Positions 26,281 to 38,131 of a stretch of 64,000 bases of DNA are shown here, one piece after another; position 1 is the first letter of the stretch; every line of letters begins with the position of its first letter. Made by a program: the position numbers and the translations under genes. The stretch covers positions 30,900,888 through 30,964,887 of the forward strand of contig NC_063260.1 in NCBI RefSeq assembly GCF_019578655.1, written 5' to 3'. Source of the DNA: Ricinus communis. Lineage: Eukaryota > Streptophyta > Magnoliopsida > Malpighiales > Euphorbiaceae. A model generated the notes under the pieces. That model searched no databases. It had not been told where the DNA came from and worked only from the letters and a program-made list of their open reading frames with translations.

Positions 26281-26482
26281 TGTTAGCAATAATAATGTGC
26301 TTGGTCAAGAGATGTTAACTAACTGACCAAGTCTTTAGGAATATAGCTAGTCTTTAGGAAGCTAGCTTATTCTTAGGAACTGTTGTTAGATTGAGTAGTT
26401 AGTTCATTATTTCTTCTTATTTAAACTCCTAATTTTCATCTAATAATACAAGGGGATTGTAGTGCATTCAAACTCTTCAACA
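26281..26482 (+). repeat. 3' LTR (202 bp)
   Basis: Matches the left LTR except for a few substitutions and the absence of the 50-bp duplication; it ends CTTCAACA next to the TATTC target duplication. Confidence 0.94.
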
Positions 26483-26487
26483 TATTC

Positions 26488-27440
26488 CACCTTTATTGGG
26501 AGAATGTTCATACACTATAATTGTATCATTTTCGCACCAAACTAATGATTTTCTTGTATCATAAGCATGCGATGATTAAATATTATTTTTAATTAAATTA
26601 TTATAATTAATCGAAAAGCATATTAAAATTTTTTCATCATAAACTTATAATACAATTAAGAGAATGTCTAAATAAACTTAAGTCATTACTGAATATATAT
26701 ATATGAATTATGTATTTATGTGTGTGTATATATATATATAATAAATGTATATAAAAGAAAAGTTGGTATATAGGGCTGCCAAAATGCAAAACCGAAGGAG
26801 AAATTGTAATGGGTAGCAGTTGAATGTGCAAAGAAGAGGCAGAATTTAAGTGGTTAAAAAATTAGGTTAGAGGCAGCTAGCGCGTGGAAAGAAGAAAGGC
26901 AGAGAGCGTGGCAAAGACATCTTACTGTACGAGGGTAAGACACTATTAAGTCATTTTCTAAAATTTGTTAATTCAAGAAAAAATATAATGTAAGGTAATT
27001 ATGAACCAAAGGAATTATTTAAAAAAAAAATGAAAAATATGAGGTCACATCCCATCCAAAACTTGGATTTTCTCCTTGTCTTCTTTTGCTTGAGGAATGT
27101 TCTTTACTCTTTTGAAAATGACCATTTTGTGCCTTCTTGTATTTTGCTCATCTCATACCTAATGACTTCTATACCACATACACCCAGCTTCAACTTCTTA
27201 TATAATTGATTTTTAATATTAAAAAATGATTATTGATTTTAATAATGAGCTATGAATTTCAAAAGCAATTGATAGTTCTAATTTTGATTTCATAAAAAAT
27301 TAACTTAATCTACTACGTTCTTAATTGACAGACCATATGCATATACAAGTAAGAGGAATTCAAACACTCTACATGTAGTGTGATCCTATGTATGCGGACA
27401 TAAAATAGTGAAAATACGCATGTGTATTAGACAAGTGATG
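26488..27440. other. Intergenic, no gene recognised
   Basis: AT-rich flank of the copia insertion with a TA/TG-rich run near 26694-26745. No coding evidence. Confidence 0.5.
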
Positions 27441-27446
27441 TCAAGG

Positions 27447-27645
27447 TGACGTAACGTTGAGGTGTATAAGATGACAGAGAAAACAAAGACTTGCACACAC
27501 ACACACTCACACACGTACTTGGACATCTTTGGACAACAAGGACCATGGTCCATATGTTAAAAAAGTCGACACGCCATCACGTGTCAGAGAGTCAGTAATG
27601 AGAACAAAAATGACACGTGGCACTCACAGGAGAATAAGACACGTG
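27447..27645. promoter_or_regulatory. Cluster of ACGT-core sites (three G-box/ABRE, one TGACGT)
   Basis: CACGTG occurs at 27578-27583, 27614-27619 and 27640-27645, within 68 bases; two sit in the ABRE context ACACGTGG or ACACGTGC. A TGACGTAA bZIP site lies at 27447-27454, and a CA-rich run at about 27494-27520. Such clusters drive abscisic-acid or light responses through bZIP and bHLH factors. A TATATAA-like string lies about 300 bases downstream (near 27945), but no coding gene is recognised on either side, so the target is unknown. Confidence 0.55.
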
Positions 27646-30600
27646 CCAGTGGACCGACTGAGCAAATTAATTCGTCTTTTTTAAAATACAAAACCAACAA
27701 AATGTAATTTTCATTTTTTGCTTAATTATTTTATAATGAAGAAAAAAGAAAAAGAGAGGAAACTCCGTGGAGATGGGTTGACCATGTGTTTTGTAAGGCC
27801 AACGTGACATTGTTGTATCAGTCAACCCGACTCAGTGTAATCAGCACCATAAGGCATAGCAAAAACACGACAAAAATACTACCCTTCTTTCTCTTTGTAC
27901 ATGCGTTCACATTCTTATGTGACCGCCCTGCTGTTCCCAGTACTTTATATAATACTGTAATCATTACAAATTAAATTAGAATTAACTAAATTCATAGATA
28001 TATTTTTTAGAAAGATAATTAAATAAATAATAATTATTATGTATCTAATAATTTTATTATTAGTTACCTGCTAATCGATATTAGTATTTTAGATAAAAGA
28101 AACATATATCAATGTATTTGCACTTAATCGGCATGAACTAGAATGTAAAATATATTTTCCAGCATCTTATTTGTTATAACAACAATTAAATTTTAGTAAT
28201 ATATAACGATGATAAAGCACTAAGAATCTCGAATTAACCTTTTTTTTTGTCTGTTTAATAATTGGTTCTCAGTGATTTTAATTGCAATTTCTTTTTACTC
28301 AACATTTCTTGGCAAGAAAACTGATGGCGGTACTGACATATACATGTAGTTGCAAGTTGGAAAGGTCTTGAAAGTTTGCAAGTTGGGAGCATATATGGAC
28401 ATATTTTATAATTGGAAAAGGGTATTCAAATTCTTTAACTAAAAGATGCAGACAAAGATCAAATAATAATAATAATTGTCCATGCCAACATGTGGAATGC
28501 CTACCCATTTCATTACATATCTTGTGTATTATTCAGGTAGGTGCTTTCCACACAGTCATGAATGCTTACCCGATTAATATTCAAGTTCCCATTTCATATA
28601 GTTTATATATATATATATATATTTTTATTTTATATCTTATGTTGTAGGTGGGTTAGTGACTATATTCGGAATGGTGGAGTTGAAGGCAGTGTATCTTTTT
28701 CCCATTGACCTAATATAAACCTTTCCATTAATTGACTAATTAATGAGAGGATTAGAGTTGAACCTTCTAGTTGATATGAGGTTTTAGGTTTCTGTCCAAG
28801 ACTTCTTTTGACAGGTTCGTCAAATGGATTTAGATTTGATAATGACCTATATAGCCCCTTGCAATTTGTATTACTGGATAGCGATTAAGAAAAAAGAAAA
28901 AGAGTATTATAATAATTCCACTTTCTAGCTTCCAACGTCCAAAATTAATCATAGCATAATTTTCTATTGTTAGCAACTTGAAATGTGTTGGGACATATAT
29001 CTTGCTTCAATACCTATCTCAACTACCATAATTAACCAATATAAACCTTTTCTTCTCTCTTTTCCAAATTTACAAATTATATTAATGGAAATTGATTCAA
29101 ATAAACTTAAATAATATATATTAATAACAGATTTAGTTATTTCTAGTAAATTGTATTTAACCGTTGGGTTGGATGAATAATACATTTTAATTTTTCTAAA
29201 TTTTTTTAACTCTAACAATATAAAACCAATATATAATTAAATTTTATAATTATACTTTATATATCACTCGAAAATTTTAAATTAAAAGTTAAAAGAATTT
29301 ATTACATAAAAGAATATACTCATTTGTCAAGGATAGTACCTCCTGAAAAACTATAGTTTAATGTCCTTTTTTATTGTAGGCCACAGAAAAATGAAGAAAA
29401 AGTGAGATATAGCGCCACCGGTTAATTAATTTAATGTGAGTATCATCCGATTGGTTGGTGAGAGGCAATTAAGAATTGATTTGTGGATAGGGGCAGACTT
29501 ATTGTAGAATGATGAAACAGCTCTAAAAACATGCTTTTTGTTGCCGTCCTATTGCTGACTTTATCATTTGTTGTCTATGTATTTGTATTAGAGTCTGTCT
29601 TATTGTGTTACTAGTTTTCTTTTTCTTTATTCGTAATTCATTATCTAATATTATTTTCTGTAAATAAAATAAATCAATTGCATATTTAAAACTTTCTGTA
29701 ATTAATTTCTTTTTCTCTCTCACACACGCACGCCTGTAGAAACGTGAAACCAATTGCAATTGATTCTTGTCTTGAATAAAAAATATAAAGAAAAGGGTGT
29801 GCTGCCTCCATAGCCATCCCTATCCAGATTGACTTGTAAACTTTGTAAGAGTGCTTGGATTTATTTAAATGTGATTTCTACCAGAAGAGAATTCGGAAAT
29901 TCCGAACAATGACAATTCCTTAATCATTTGCTTTTTGGACTTATGAAATGTCGCCAAATTAGTCTTCCTTTTGTTTGTGGGGTTTGACATGGATAATTGA
30001 CTCATGTCTAAATAATTTAAATAAATAAATAAGTTTTCTTTAGCCTTCATTTAGGTTGGTCCTACATCTAAACCATTCATTATCAGCACTCTTAAAAATT
30101 AAAATGAGGTTTTATTAGTTTAAGACATTGATTGAAATATGGGTCATTCCTTGTCATTTTATGCTCCTTCATCATTTCAGATGCTGGTCTATAGTTGGGA
30201 AAGACAAATTTACTTCATTTTAGTGACAATGATTTCTCCGACTGCATATAAGATATATTTTAATTTTAATATGGTCAATATTTAATTTTCAAAATGCATC
30301 TTTAAACTCCTCTAATCGAAAAACTTGATAAATTAGAAAAAAATTCCAAATTTCTTCTTAAATAAGAAATTCTGAGATGTTTATTGATCTTTACTTTATT
30401 TCTAATGGGTTTCCTAAAGAGAAGAGAACGTGGCTTTTAATGCCAGACTCGATAATTTTGGATAGCCATTGGTTTTCTTTCTTTCTTCATCAAGAAAAGA
30501 AAAGAAATAAGAAGAAAAAGAATTGGTTTTTTTTTTCTTATGTTTTTGTAAGGATTTTCTTGAATATGTAATGCGTGGGATTAATAGCTTATATGATAAC

Positions 30601-33600
30601 TTCGTCTGAATAATTAATGAACAATTAACAGACCAATCGGTGCAATGGATTCACAAGGCCAAACACCCATCAGGCTTTGCTTTATGAGATCCCTAACCAA
30701 CTGACATTAGTTTTCACATACATAATTGTTGTCTAATTCAAAAAATTCACCATGGTTATGGATGTTTCCTCTCCATCGGAATGCCAGTCCCCACAGCATG
30801 ACTCATCATTACATTAAAGAAGAAACCGAAACTCAAATGGGTCAATATGTTCTTATTGATCCAAGGACTTACTACTTCCAGAAAAAAATATATGGACTAT
30901 ATACAAGGATTTAATTTGTATATGGTCAGTATATATTATTTTAGGATTTTCACATGATGAAAGAAATGAAATTGAAAGATGGGTGGGTTGGATCGACTAT
31001 TTTTTCATGCGCAATAATTATTGAAGAAAATATTTAATTTATATATTTGTCCAAACAAATCCAATATTTCCCTACCTTCCTTTCCCATCATTCACACCTT
31101 AATATATCACTTGATATAAGTATATGTTTGTAGAGTTCTATAAGATTTCATATCAGAAGGGACATATGTAAAAGACCATTAAATTAAAGATGTCTTTTAA
31201 AGAATTTGGTGAAGAAGTTAGGATGATTAAGTAACTTGCCCTATGTGATAATACACCAAATGCAAAAGAGATATTGGATATTAATCACATAATCAAGCAT
31301 AAAAACAAGATTAGATAATGTTGTCACATATGTAAACCACTTTGGGTCAAACACAATCTTACATAATCTCTTAAATATCCTGCTACACTTAAGAGTCAAT
31401 ATGGATTCCGTCCAAGAACTAAATTCCAATGGAAGGTAGGATGTTTGAGCTGCTCCTGTTATTTGAATCACTAAGAGTACACATAGATACCAATAAAAAA
31501 AAAACCCCTATAAATGTGAGGAGTGAAATAATTAAGATAGTACAATAAAATGTGTTACAAATGATAGAATACTGCAAATGATAAAGTACAAGAATCAATT
31601 GTGTGTAGTTCAGTTGTTACTGAGGTTGTCTGTAAGTTATCGAGTTTGAACCTAATTAGACCAATTAATAAAAGAAACGACAACATATAAGAAGGGAAAA
31701 AAACAACTTTGAAATATGGTTTAATAGGCTTGCAATGTTTAAAACTTTGAAATTATTGTTTGATATGGAGATAATTATTTACATCTTCTACAAATAAAAG
31801 CACAAATTATTTCATGAAGTGTCTAAATTAAAGTCAAGCATGTAGAAAAATCTTTGAATATATGCATGAGTGAACTTAATTAAGTCAACAAGTTCCACAC
31901 GGTTTTTAGGTTAATGAACACATCAAAGAGGTAAACTCCCAAAGACAAAAATAAGTGTCAAAGATGCAGTAACCAAATTCAGAAGAGAGTTGACCCAACA
32001 TTCCAAACACAAAGTCAATTAGATGGCGTCTCGTCCAAACATTTCTTTATTGAAGGAGCACGCATGTGTGATTAGGATTGTTAAATAACTTATTAAACAG
32101 CAAATTAGTCAATAACACATTTTTAAACAAATTCTTAAATGATCTCAATCTTTTTGTCAATTCTTGATTCGTATATATAATATTAGAAAATAGACATGTA
32201 AGTACAAGGTTTGGTTAGTTTTGTTCCTGTTTCCTAGTGTTTCTTCTGCCTTTTTCTCTAAAATAAGCATGTTTTTGTTGAAATAGTGATGTAATACGAG
32301 TTTTGGTCAAATAATTATCATAAACTAACAAAAGAATCATTATTTTTATGATTAAGCATCTATAATGGAAGTATATACTTAGGCATTCTCTTGATTTTGT
32401 TAAGCTGGATTTGATAGTATTGGTGATGTTATATACACCTAATCTTGTAAGTACCCAATGAGAGAATAGAAATAGAAAGCTCTTTTTCTTTTTCTTTTTT
32501 TACTTTTAGACTTTATGGGCAGGTTCTTTTTTAAGATAGTCAAGGCATAATATATTCAGTGGCAAGTGAGAATTAATAATGAGATTAAATGAACTACAAA
32601 CCTAAAAGCAGCCCAGTAAACAAAAGTCCAACAAAGTTGTATGCGTAAGAAATGGGAAGTCAGAATAGAAAAATGATAACCCAATTACAAAGAGATTAGA
32701 TTGGACTCATTCTCAGGTTTCTGATGGGTTTTATCATCTCATTCAGCCCTGATTGTCTTTAAGAATGCTTGTGGATAAAAATCAAGACAATTTTGCTTAC
32801 TCCTTTTGCCTTTTGCCTTTTGCTTTCGGCAACTGAAGAGGTTTAGCATTATCTTCGAGAAGAGAATTATAATTATAGCTTCTTACTTCTTGATTTATAC
32901 TTGTGTGACCATGGCTTTATGCTTATAGTTGCGGCCATAGTTATTTGATACCTTTCTGCAAAGATTGTTTTTTCCTTTTTTTCTAAGGAAACTTATAATG
33001 TTCTAATTTAATTTTTATTTTTATTCTAGCGCATTCTACTATTAAGTGCTTAGATAATAAAAATAGATTTTTTATTTATTTAATCAAATCTAGACTCGAT
33101 CGGACTTTTATAATTTTATTATTTTAAATTTTTAATAACACAATGATCTAATCATTTAAATTAACAATGAATTAAGTTTCATATAGTCTATACATTTTAG
33201 TCTCCTATTTTATTATGGATAAAATGTTTAGACACTCGATCAATTTTGAGCCTAATATTATTAAAATTTTTAAATTTTAATTTGTATAATAGTATTTTTT
33301 AAATTTTAATTGAGATATTATCAAATCTCTCGTTATCTAATCCTGTTAAATTGATGGATAAAAAATTGACTGGCACCATTTTATCTTTTTTTTTTTCGTT
33401 ACAATTTACTTAAGATTAAAACTCATTCTCTCTCTTTTCTTCTACTCCTCTCTTATCTAAAAAGCTAAAATAAATAAAATAATAATAATAATAAAAAAAC
33501 AATCCGATCAACAAATCTGAATTTAAGAACACCCAGTAAAATTAAGCAGAAACAAAATCAGTGCTCTCACAGTTGCAAAGCCATCTGAATTTAAGAAGAT

Positions 33601-34303
33601 TTTTGTTATTCCATTTCCCTCTCACTCTCTGCAATAACCCTCTTAATTCTTTATGTTGATGTGAACTTGTGATGCATCTTCATTTCTCCAAACCTCGTTT
33701 CATCGCAATCCAGAAACACTTTACAGAATAAAATTTTACTTGACTAGCGATCCTTAAAGAAGGAAAGTGGACATCAACAAAAAGTGCTTTACTTGATTCA
33801 AGATTTTCTCATGGATTCATCTTTTTTGTCACATGGGCTTCAAATTTATTCCCTTTTTGTTGCGGGTATTTATTCATTATCAATTCCTTCTCACTAGTAA
33901 TCAACGCCTTTTCTTTCTTTTTATTTTTTTTTTGTCAATGCTGCAGGAAAGATCCTGCACTTTGAACAAATATGTTCTCATTTTAATTTTCTTTTTCCCA
34001 TTTTAGTTATTCATTTTAATTTCAATGTTGAAGACTGTCTGTCCAATTTACCCCTTATTATGTCTATCATTTGATCGCGGTGTTCCTGACTATCTCCTGA
34101 TATTTTGTGTTTAGACGCCATGTCGTTTTAATGATTTTCTCGAACCTTTTTTAATAAACGACCTATCATTCAACCGACAAACAGAAGCAAAATCAATGCA
34201 ACCTACACCTACACGACGAGTCGTTTACACAAAGTAAAAATCTCTCAGCACCCTTATCTTTGAAAAACGCCACTCACCATCACTAATCGCTCCATCCCAC
34301 ATT
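27646..34303. other. Long intergenic stretch, no gene recognised
   Basis: About 6.6 kb, AT-rich, without motif-bearing frames. A possible tRNA-derived SINE trace lies near 31600. The last few hundred bases include the MORF9-like promoter and leader. Confidence 0.5.
31601..31680 (+). mobile_element. Possible tRNA-derived SINE remnant
   Basis: TAGTTCAGTTG (31606-31616) resembles an RNA polymerase III A box, and CGAGTTTGAACCT (31641-31653) resembles a B box, 25 bases apart, near the usual tRNA spacing. No complete tRNA fold, tail or target duplication was found. Weak call. Confidence 0.25.
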
Positions 34304-35780
34304 ATGGCAACATTTACTCTTTCTTCTACTTCTTTCACTCCCAAAACCCTAACCCAAACTCACCTTAAACCTTCACTGTCCCTCTTCACTTCCAGACAGT
34401 CATGGGCTCCACCCCCGCCGTTCAACAGGAGGCCGCAACCGCGGCTTCTGATGACTCGAGCAGCAACGGATTCCGATTATTCCGCGAAAAGGAGTAGCTC
34501 TAATGAGAGTAGAGAGACAATTATGTTACCTGGGTGTGATTATAATCATTGGTTAATTGTTATGGAATTCCCTAAAGACCCTGCTCCTACTAGAGAACAA
34601 ATGATTGATACCTATCTAAATACTCTAGCTACTGTACTGGGCAGGTTAGTGTTATCTCTTCTTATTTTTCTCTTAATGATGGGCTTTGCTTTTTTTTTTT
34701 TTTTTTTTTTAAAGGTTTTGATTTTTTACTTGATATAATTTACTGGGCATTTTCTTTGACTAAATGGTGGAGAATTGGGCATTTCTTGACCAATTGGTCC
34801 TTTATCTCTATTTGCTTGAAGTGTGTGTGTTTGTGTATATAATGGTGTTTGATGCTAAAGGTTTGATTTTTAATCGATGGGATTTATTGGCTATTTTGCT
34901 TGAATTATGATAATTGGGTATTTCTTTATGTTCTATTTATTCTTGGAAATGTATGGGAGGTGATAGGATTTGGAGTGCTTAATTATTTTTCCTGAATAAA
35001 ATTTTTCTCTTATACTCAAATTAAGCATTTACGCAGCTCCCTTATGGTCTTAAATTGCTGCGACATTCTTTGGTTTCTTTTTCCTCCAAGAAAAGATAGA
35101 CTTTTGTGTTAGATAGAGGGGCTTTGTGATCTGTGAATCTATACTTCGCTATTTCATTAAAAATAGTGACTTTATTTTTTGCTCCTAAAGTTCATTACAA
35201 AATTATCTTGTACTCCACTTGTATATCAGCATGGAAGAGGCAAAGAAAAATATGTATGCATTCAGTACCACTACATACACTGGCTTCCAATGCACTGTTG
35301 ATGAAGCAACCTCTGAGAAATTTAAGGGTAAATAACCATGTTAAGGATTTCATTTTTGACGTTTGGTGAGCTTAGTATTTTTTCTCTTGCTTGGATCACT
35401 GAAATTTATTTCTGTGTTCATGTAATGCAGGTTTGCCTGGGGTTCTCTGGGTACTGCCGGACTCTTATATAGATGTGAAAAACAAGGATTATGGAGGTTC
35501 CTTCATTTTTACCGATTCTGCATTGTCGTCCACTGCGTTGAATATCTATGTGCATCAACTATTGCATAATGGATTCTTCATGTGCTTTTGGCTATTTTTT
35601 TCAGGAGACAAGTATATCAATGGAGAGATCATTCCCTGCACATATCCTACTTATCAACCAAAGCAGCGGAATAATTCAAAATATGAGAGTAAAAGGTATG
35701 AAAGACGGAGAGATGGCCCACCTCCAGAACGGAGAAGACCACGACAAGGGGCGAATACATCACAATCATCATCTGGATAA
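34304..35780 (+). CDS. MORF9: Multiple organellar RNA editing factor, MORF9-like (chloroplast), four exons
   Basis: Plastid RNA-editing cofactor (MORF/RIP family) that binds PLS-class PPR proteins and other MORFs in the C-to-U editosome. Exons: 34304-34644, 35230-35327, 35431-35496 and 35605-35780; phases join into 226 aa. Residues 1 to about 50 are Ser/Thr/Pro-rich and basic, a likely chloroplast transit peptide. The MORF box starts at about residue 70 with [20 protein letters not shown], continues through [18 protein letters not shown] and [19 protein letters not shown], and ends [20 protein letters not shown]. After it comes [18 protein letters not shown] and a basic Arg/Pro tail. These segments match MORF9 rather than MORF2. 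Arabidopsis MORF9 is slightly longer. The PPR genes at 45 and 58 kb are P-class and are not expected MORF partners. No lesion is seen. Confidence 0.93.
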
Positions 35781-37120
35781 GTTAGTGATTATACCTGTGC
35801 TTTAAGATTTCCTTTCCATTTCACTGTTTTGGTTTTAATTTAAACTTAATATAATTTTACTTTTAGGCACAGCTATTGGTTTTCCAATAGACTTTCTCTG
35901 TTCCTTTCATAAAAAAATTGCAGTTTGCAGTTAATACAGTTTGGTTATCTTCTTCCCTATATGAATATCAAAGTTGATTTATTCTATTTTATTGTTCATC
36001 ATCAATCCGTATCTTAAAGCAGTACAACTGATGTGCTTCTGTGCTGTCCATGTAGGTTCCTAATTTGGGTTTCAAAGTGGATGGAAAATATTTTTTAGAG
36101 CCTTACCCATGTCTTGGGTGGATAATTATGCACGATCATTTGATTAGATATTAGAGATCTCATTTTGTGGAGCAAGTCTGTCAGTGCATAAATTATGTAT
36201 ACATGCAAGATAGGATGAGTAGCTGCAGCTTGAGGAACATGAATTCTTGCTGTATGGATGATCCATGTAGGACCTATGACTTATAAATAATACGTTATAA
36301 GCTGTAACTGACATTATCATTTTGTGTTCGGTTCCCAATTATACTTCTTGTTAGTTTTATTATGTGCCTTTGAAAAGGCTAAATCCATTTGAAGATATAA
36401 GCACTCGTGTCCACTAATGTGCCTACAGGAAAATCATTCTATTGAACTTGGAAGCACGACTATTTCTTTCTTACAGCCATTACAATGAATTAAAATTGCA
36501 TAGTTGGCCAAGTAATTTATCAAAGATTATCTGGGATCGCAGATAAAGATAGTGGAGCAATTATTATGCTGCTATCAACTATAGCCATCCCTCATTTTAG
36601 CTGCAGCTGTCATACTAATAGTCTAAATCTGTTGTGCCAAGAAGAAAATAACCTCTACCTTAAAAGCATTTTCTCAAGCTGAATAATGCCGATGCTTTTC
36701 CTGTCACTTTCAATGCTAACGTTCAAACAAAGTTTAGTGAAGCAATTGTCTTCAATGATATTGAGTACGATTGTGAAAGTTTTGTCCTTTTCATAAAAAA
36801 TTGAATGCAAAGCCACATGCTTGTTATCGTTGATAAAGCCAAATGGTTGGTTCCTTGCAAATATCTAAATCGGATCTATATCTAAAATACACTAACGTCA
36901 AATTCTGGTGGGTGGGTTCTTATGTAGGATTGCATCACACCAGTACCTGTCTCATTAGATAAGAGTAATAATTGTAGGGTGCACATTTGTAATTCTAATC
37001 CTTCTACTTAGATATTGATAACTAGAACATATATATCTTGAATCTAGTTCAGGTTTTCAAAGAAGCTGCTTAGTCTTGCTCGCTCTTCTTGAAGAGAAAT
37101 TACAGTCGGATTGATCAACA
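35781..37120. other. Intergenic, UTRs and promoter
   Basis: Holds the 3' UTR of the MORF9-like gene and the promoter/leader of the next plus-strand gene. No further gene seen. Confidence 0.5.
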
Positions 37121-38131
37121 ATGGCCAATTACAGCACCAGCTATTATATGGATGATCATGGTGCGTACAATAGGGATTACCCTTTCCCTTTTTACTATAA
37201 TAACTTTGATTCTGCTTCAGTTCAAGATTCAGCGTGCTATTCCAGTTACACCTCCAATGGTTACCAAATTTTTTCCTCTGATTCAATCCCTTTCTTTTCT
37301 GCTTATGATCATCCTGTTCCAAGCTTCTCAAGAATTGGATATTCTGTATCCGGTTATAGTGAGCCTAAATATATCGAGTATAAACCAGCTCCTCACTATA
37401 TTGCACAGACTCAGTTTATTATCTCTTACTCGGTCTCTGAGTTTGATGATACTAATTTTGAAGAGTGTGATCCAACACCTTATGGTGGTGGCTATGATCA
37501 GAGTCTTACCTACGGCAAACCCCTTCCTCCTTCTGATGAAACTTGTTATCCTCGCTCTACATCTTTAAATGGTGTCTCTCCTGGGGTAATTACAACACCT
37601 GTTGTAACAGAGGTAGTTGATGAACATGCAGCAAAACCTCAAGCTGGAAGCAAACCGACCGCCGCCATCGCAGAGGCAGAGCAGCAGGAGCTGCAGCTTG
37701 ACAAGCCTTTAGACCTGTACCAAGGAGAAGAAAGTAAAGAAAAGTACGGTGATGATCACAATTCTTGGTCTGGTTATGATAACGGATTAAGGGGAGAAAG
37801 TGGTTACGAGTATGAGAAGCAAGTGGCTCAAATTCCATCAGGGTATGGATTGGAAGCTATGGATCTTTGTGAAGGTTTATTTGGTTACTGGCCTTGTCTG
37901 TCGCGCTATCGAAAGAGATACAGTGATTGTCAAGAAGCTGCTGCAGATTGTGGAAATTACAGATGGAAGGGTACTGCTGATTATCTGTTCGGGAGTCCGG
38001 ATCCTTATGGTGATAGAAGAGATGATGATTATGGAGGCAGTTATGGGAACGTTATCTATGGCTATCAAAGGCATTATCAGCAGCAGCAACAACTCCTTTA
38101 CCATCAAGTTGATGATTCCTGGTCTGCATAA
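37121..38131 (+). CDS. Tyr/Gly-rich protein sharing a motif with PLDRP1/At5g39570, function unknown
   Basis: Intronless 336-aa frame from the first ATG, which follows a 5' leader, to TAA 38129-38131. Residues 1-105 are rich in Tyr, Ser and Pro. Residues about 108-145 hold the clearest family signal: an acidic lead-in, then DPTPYGGGYDQSLTYG and PLPPSDETCYP, shared with the plant At5g39570/At3g29075 group (At5g39570 is described as a phospholipase-D-regulated protein). A charged middle follows. Residues about 253-297 carry a second conserved-looking block (GLFGYWPCLSRYRKRY and RWKGTADYLFGSPDPYG). The C-terminus is Tyr/Gly-rich with a short Gln run. No membrane segment or signal peptide is evident. 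The composition is that of a largely disordered, possibly condensate-forming protein (inference). The molecular role is unknown; a PLD link would rest only on homology. Confidence 0.8.
   Translation: MANYSTSYYMDDHGAYNRDYPFPFYYNNFDSASVQDSACYSSYTSNGYQIFSSDSIPFFSAYDHPVPSFSRIGYSVSGYSEPKYIEYKPAPHYIAQTQFIISYSVSEFDDTNFEECDPTPYGGGYDQSLTYGKPLPPSDETCYPRSTSLNGVSPGVITTPVVTEVVDEHAAKPQAGSKPTAAIAEAEQQELQLDKPLDLYQGEESKEKYGDDHNSWSGYDNGLRGESGYEYEKQVAQIPSGYGLEAMDLCEGLFGYWPCLSRYRKRYSDCQEAAADCGNYRWKGTADYLFGSPDPYGDRRDDDYGGSYGNVIYGYQRHYQQQQQLLYHQVDDSWSA

Larger units (their letters stand above)
21641..26487 (+). mobile_element. Ty1/copia LTR retrotransposon, structurally complete but coding-defective
   Basis: Complete element bounded by the 5-bp target duplication TATTC at 21641-21645 and 26483-26487. 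The left LTR is 21646-21897 and the right LTR 26281-26482; both begin TGTTAGCAAT and end CTTCAACA. The primer-binding site matches the 3' end of initiator tRNA-Met at 21900-21911, and a purine tract AAGGGAGGG (26270-26278) precedes the right LTR. The internal order is gag, protease, integrase, RT, RNase H, the copia order. Apart from the 50-bp duplication in the left LTR, the LTRs differ at about 4-5 of 202 aligned bases, so insertion was fairly recent. The reading frame is broken by at least five stops and two frameshifts, so it is not autonomous. Confidence 0.95.

Noticed and set aside
27786..27974. A 62-codon frame just downstream of the G-box cluster as its target gene
   Set aside because: The peptide has no recognisable family, no conserved context and no clear leader; it is better treated as chance.
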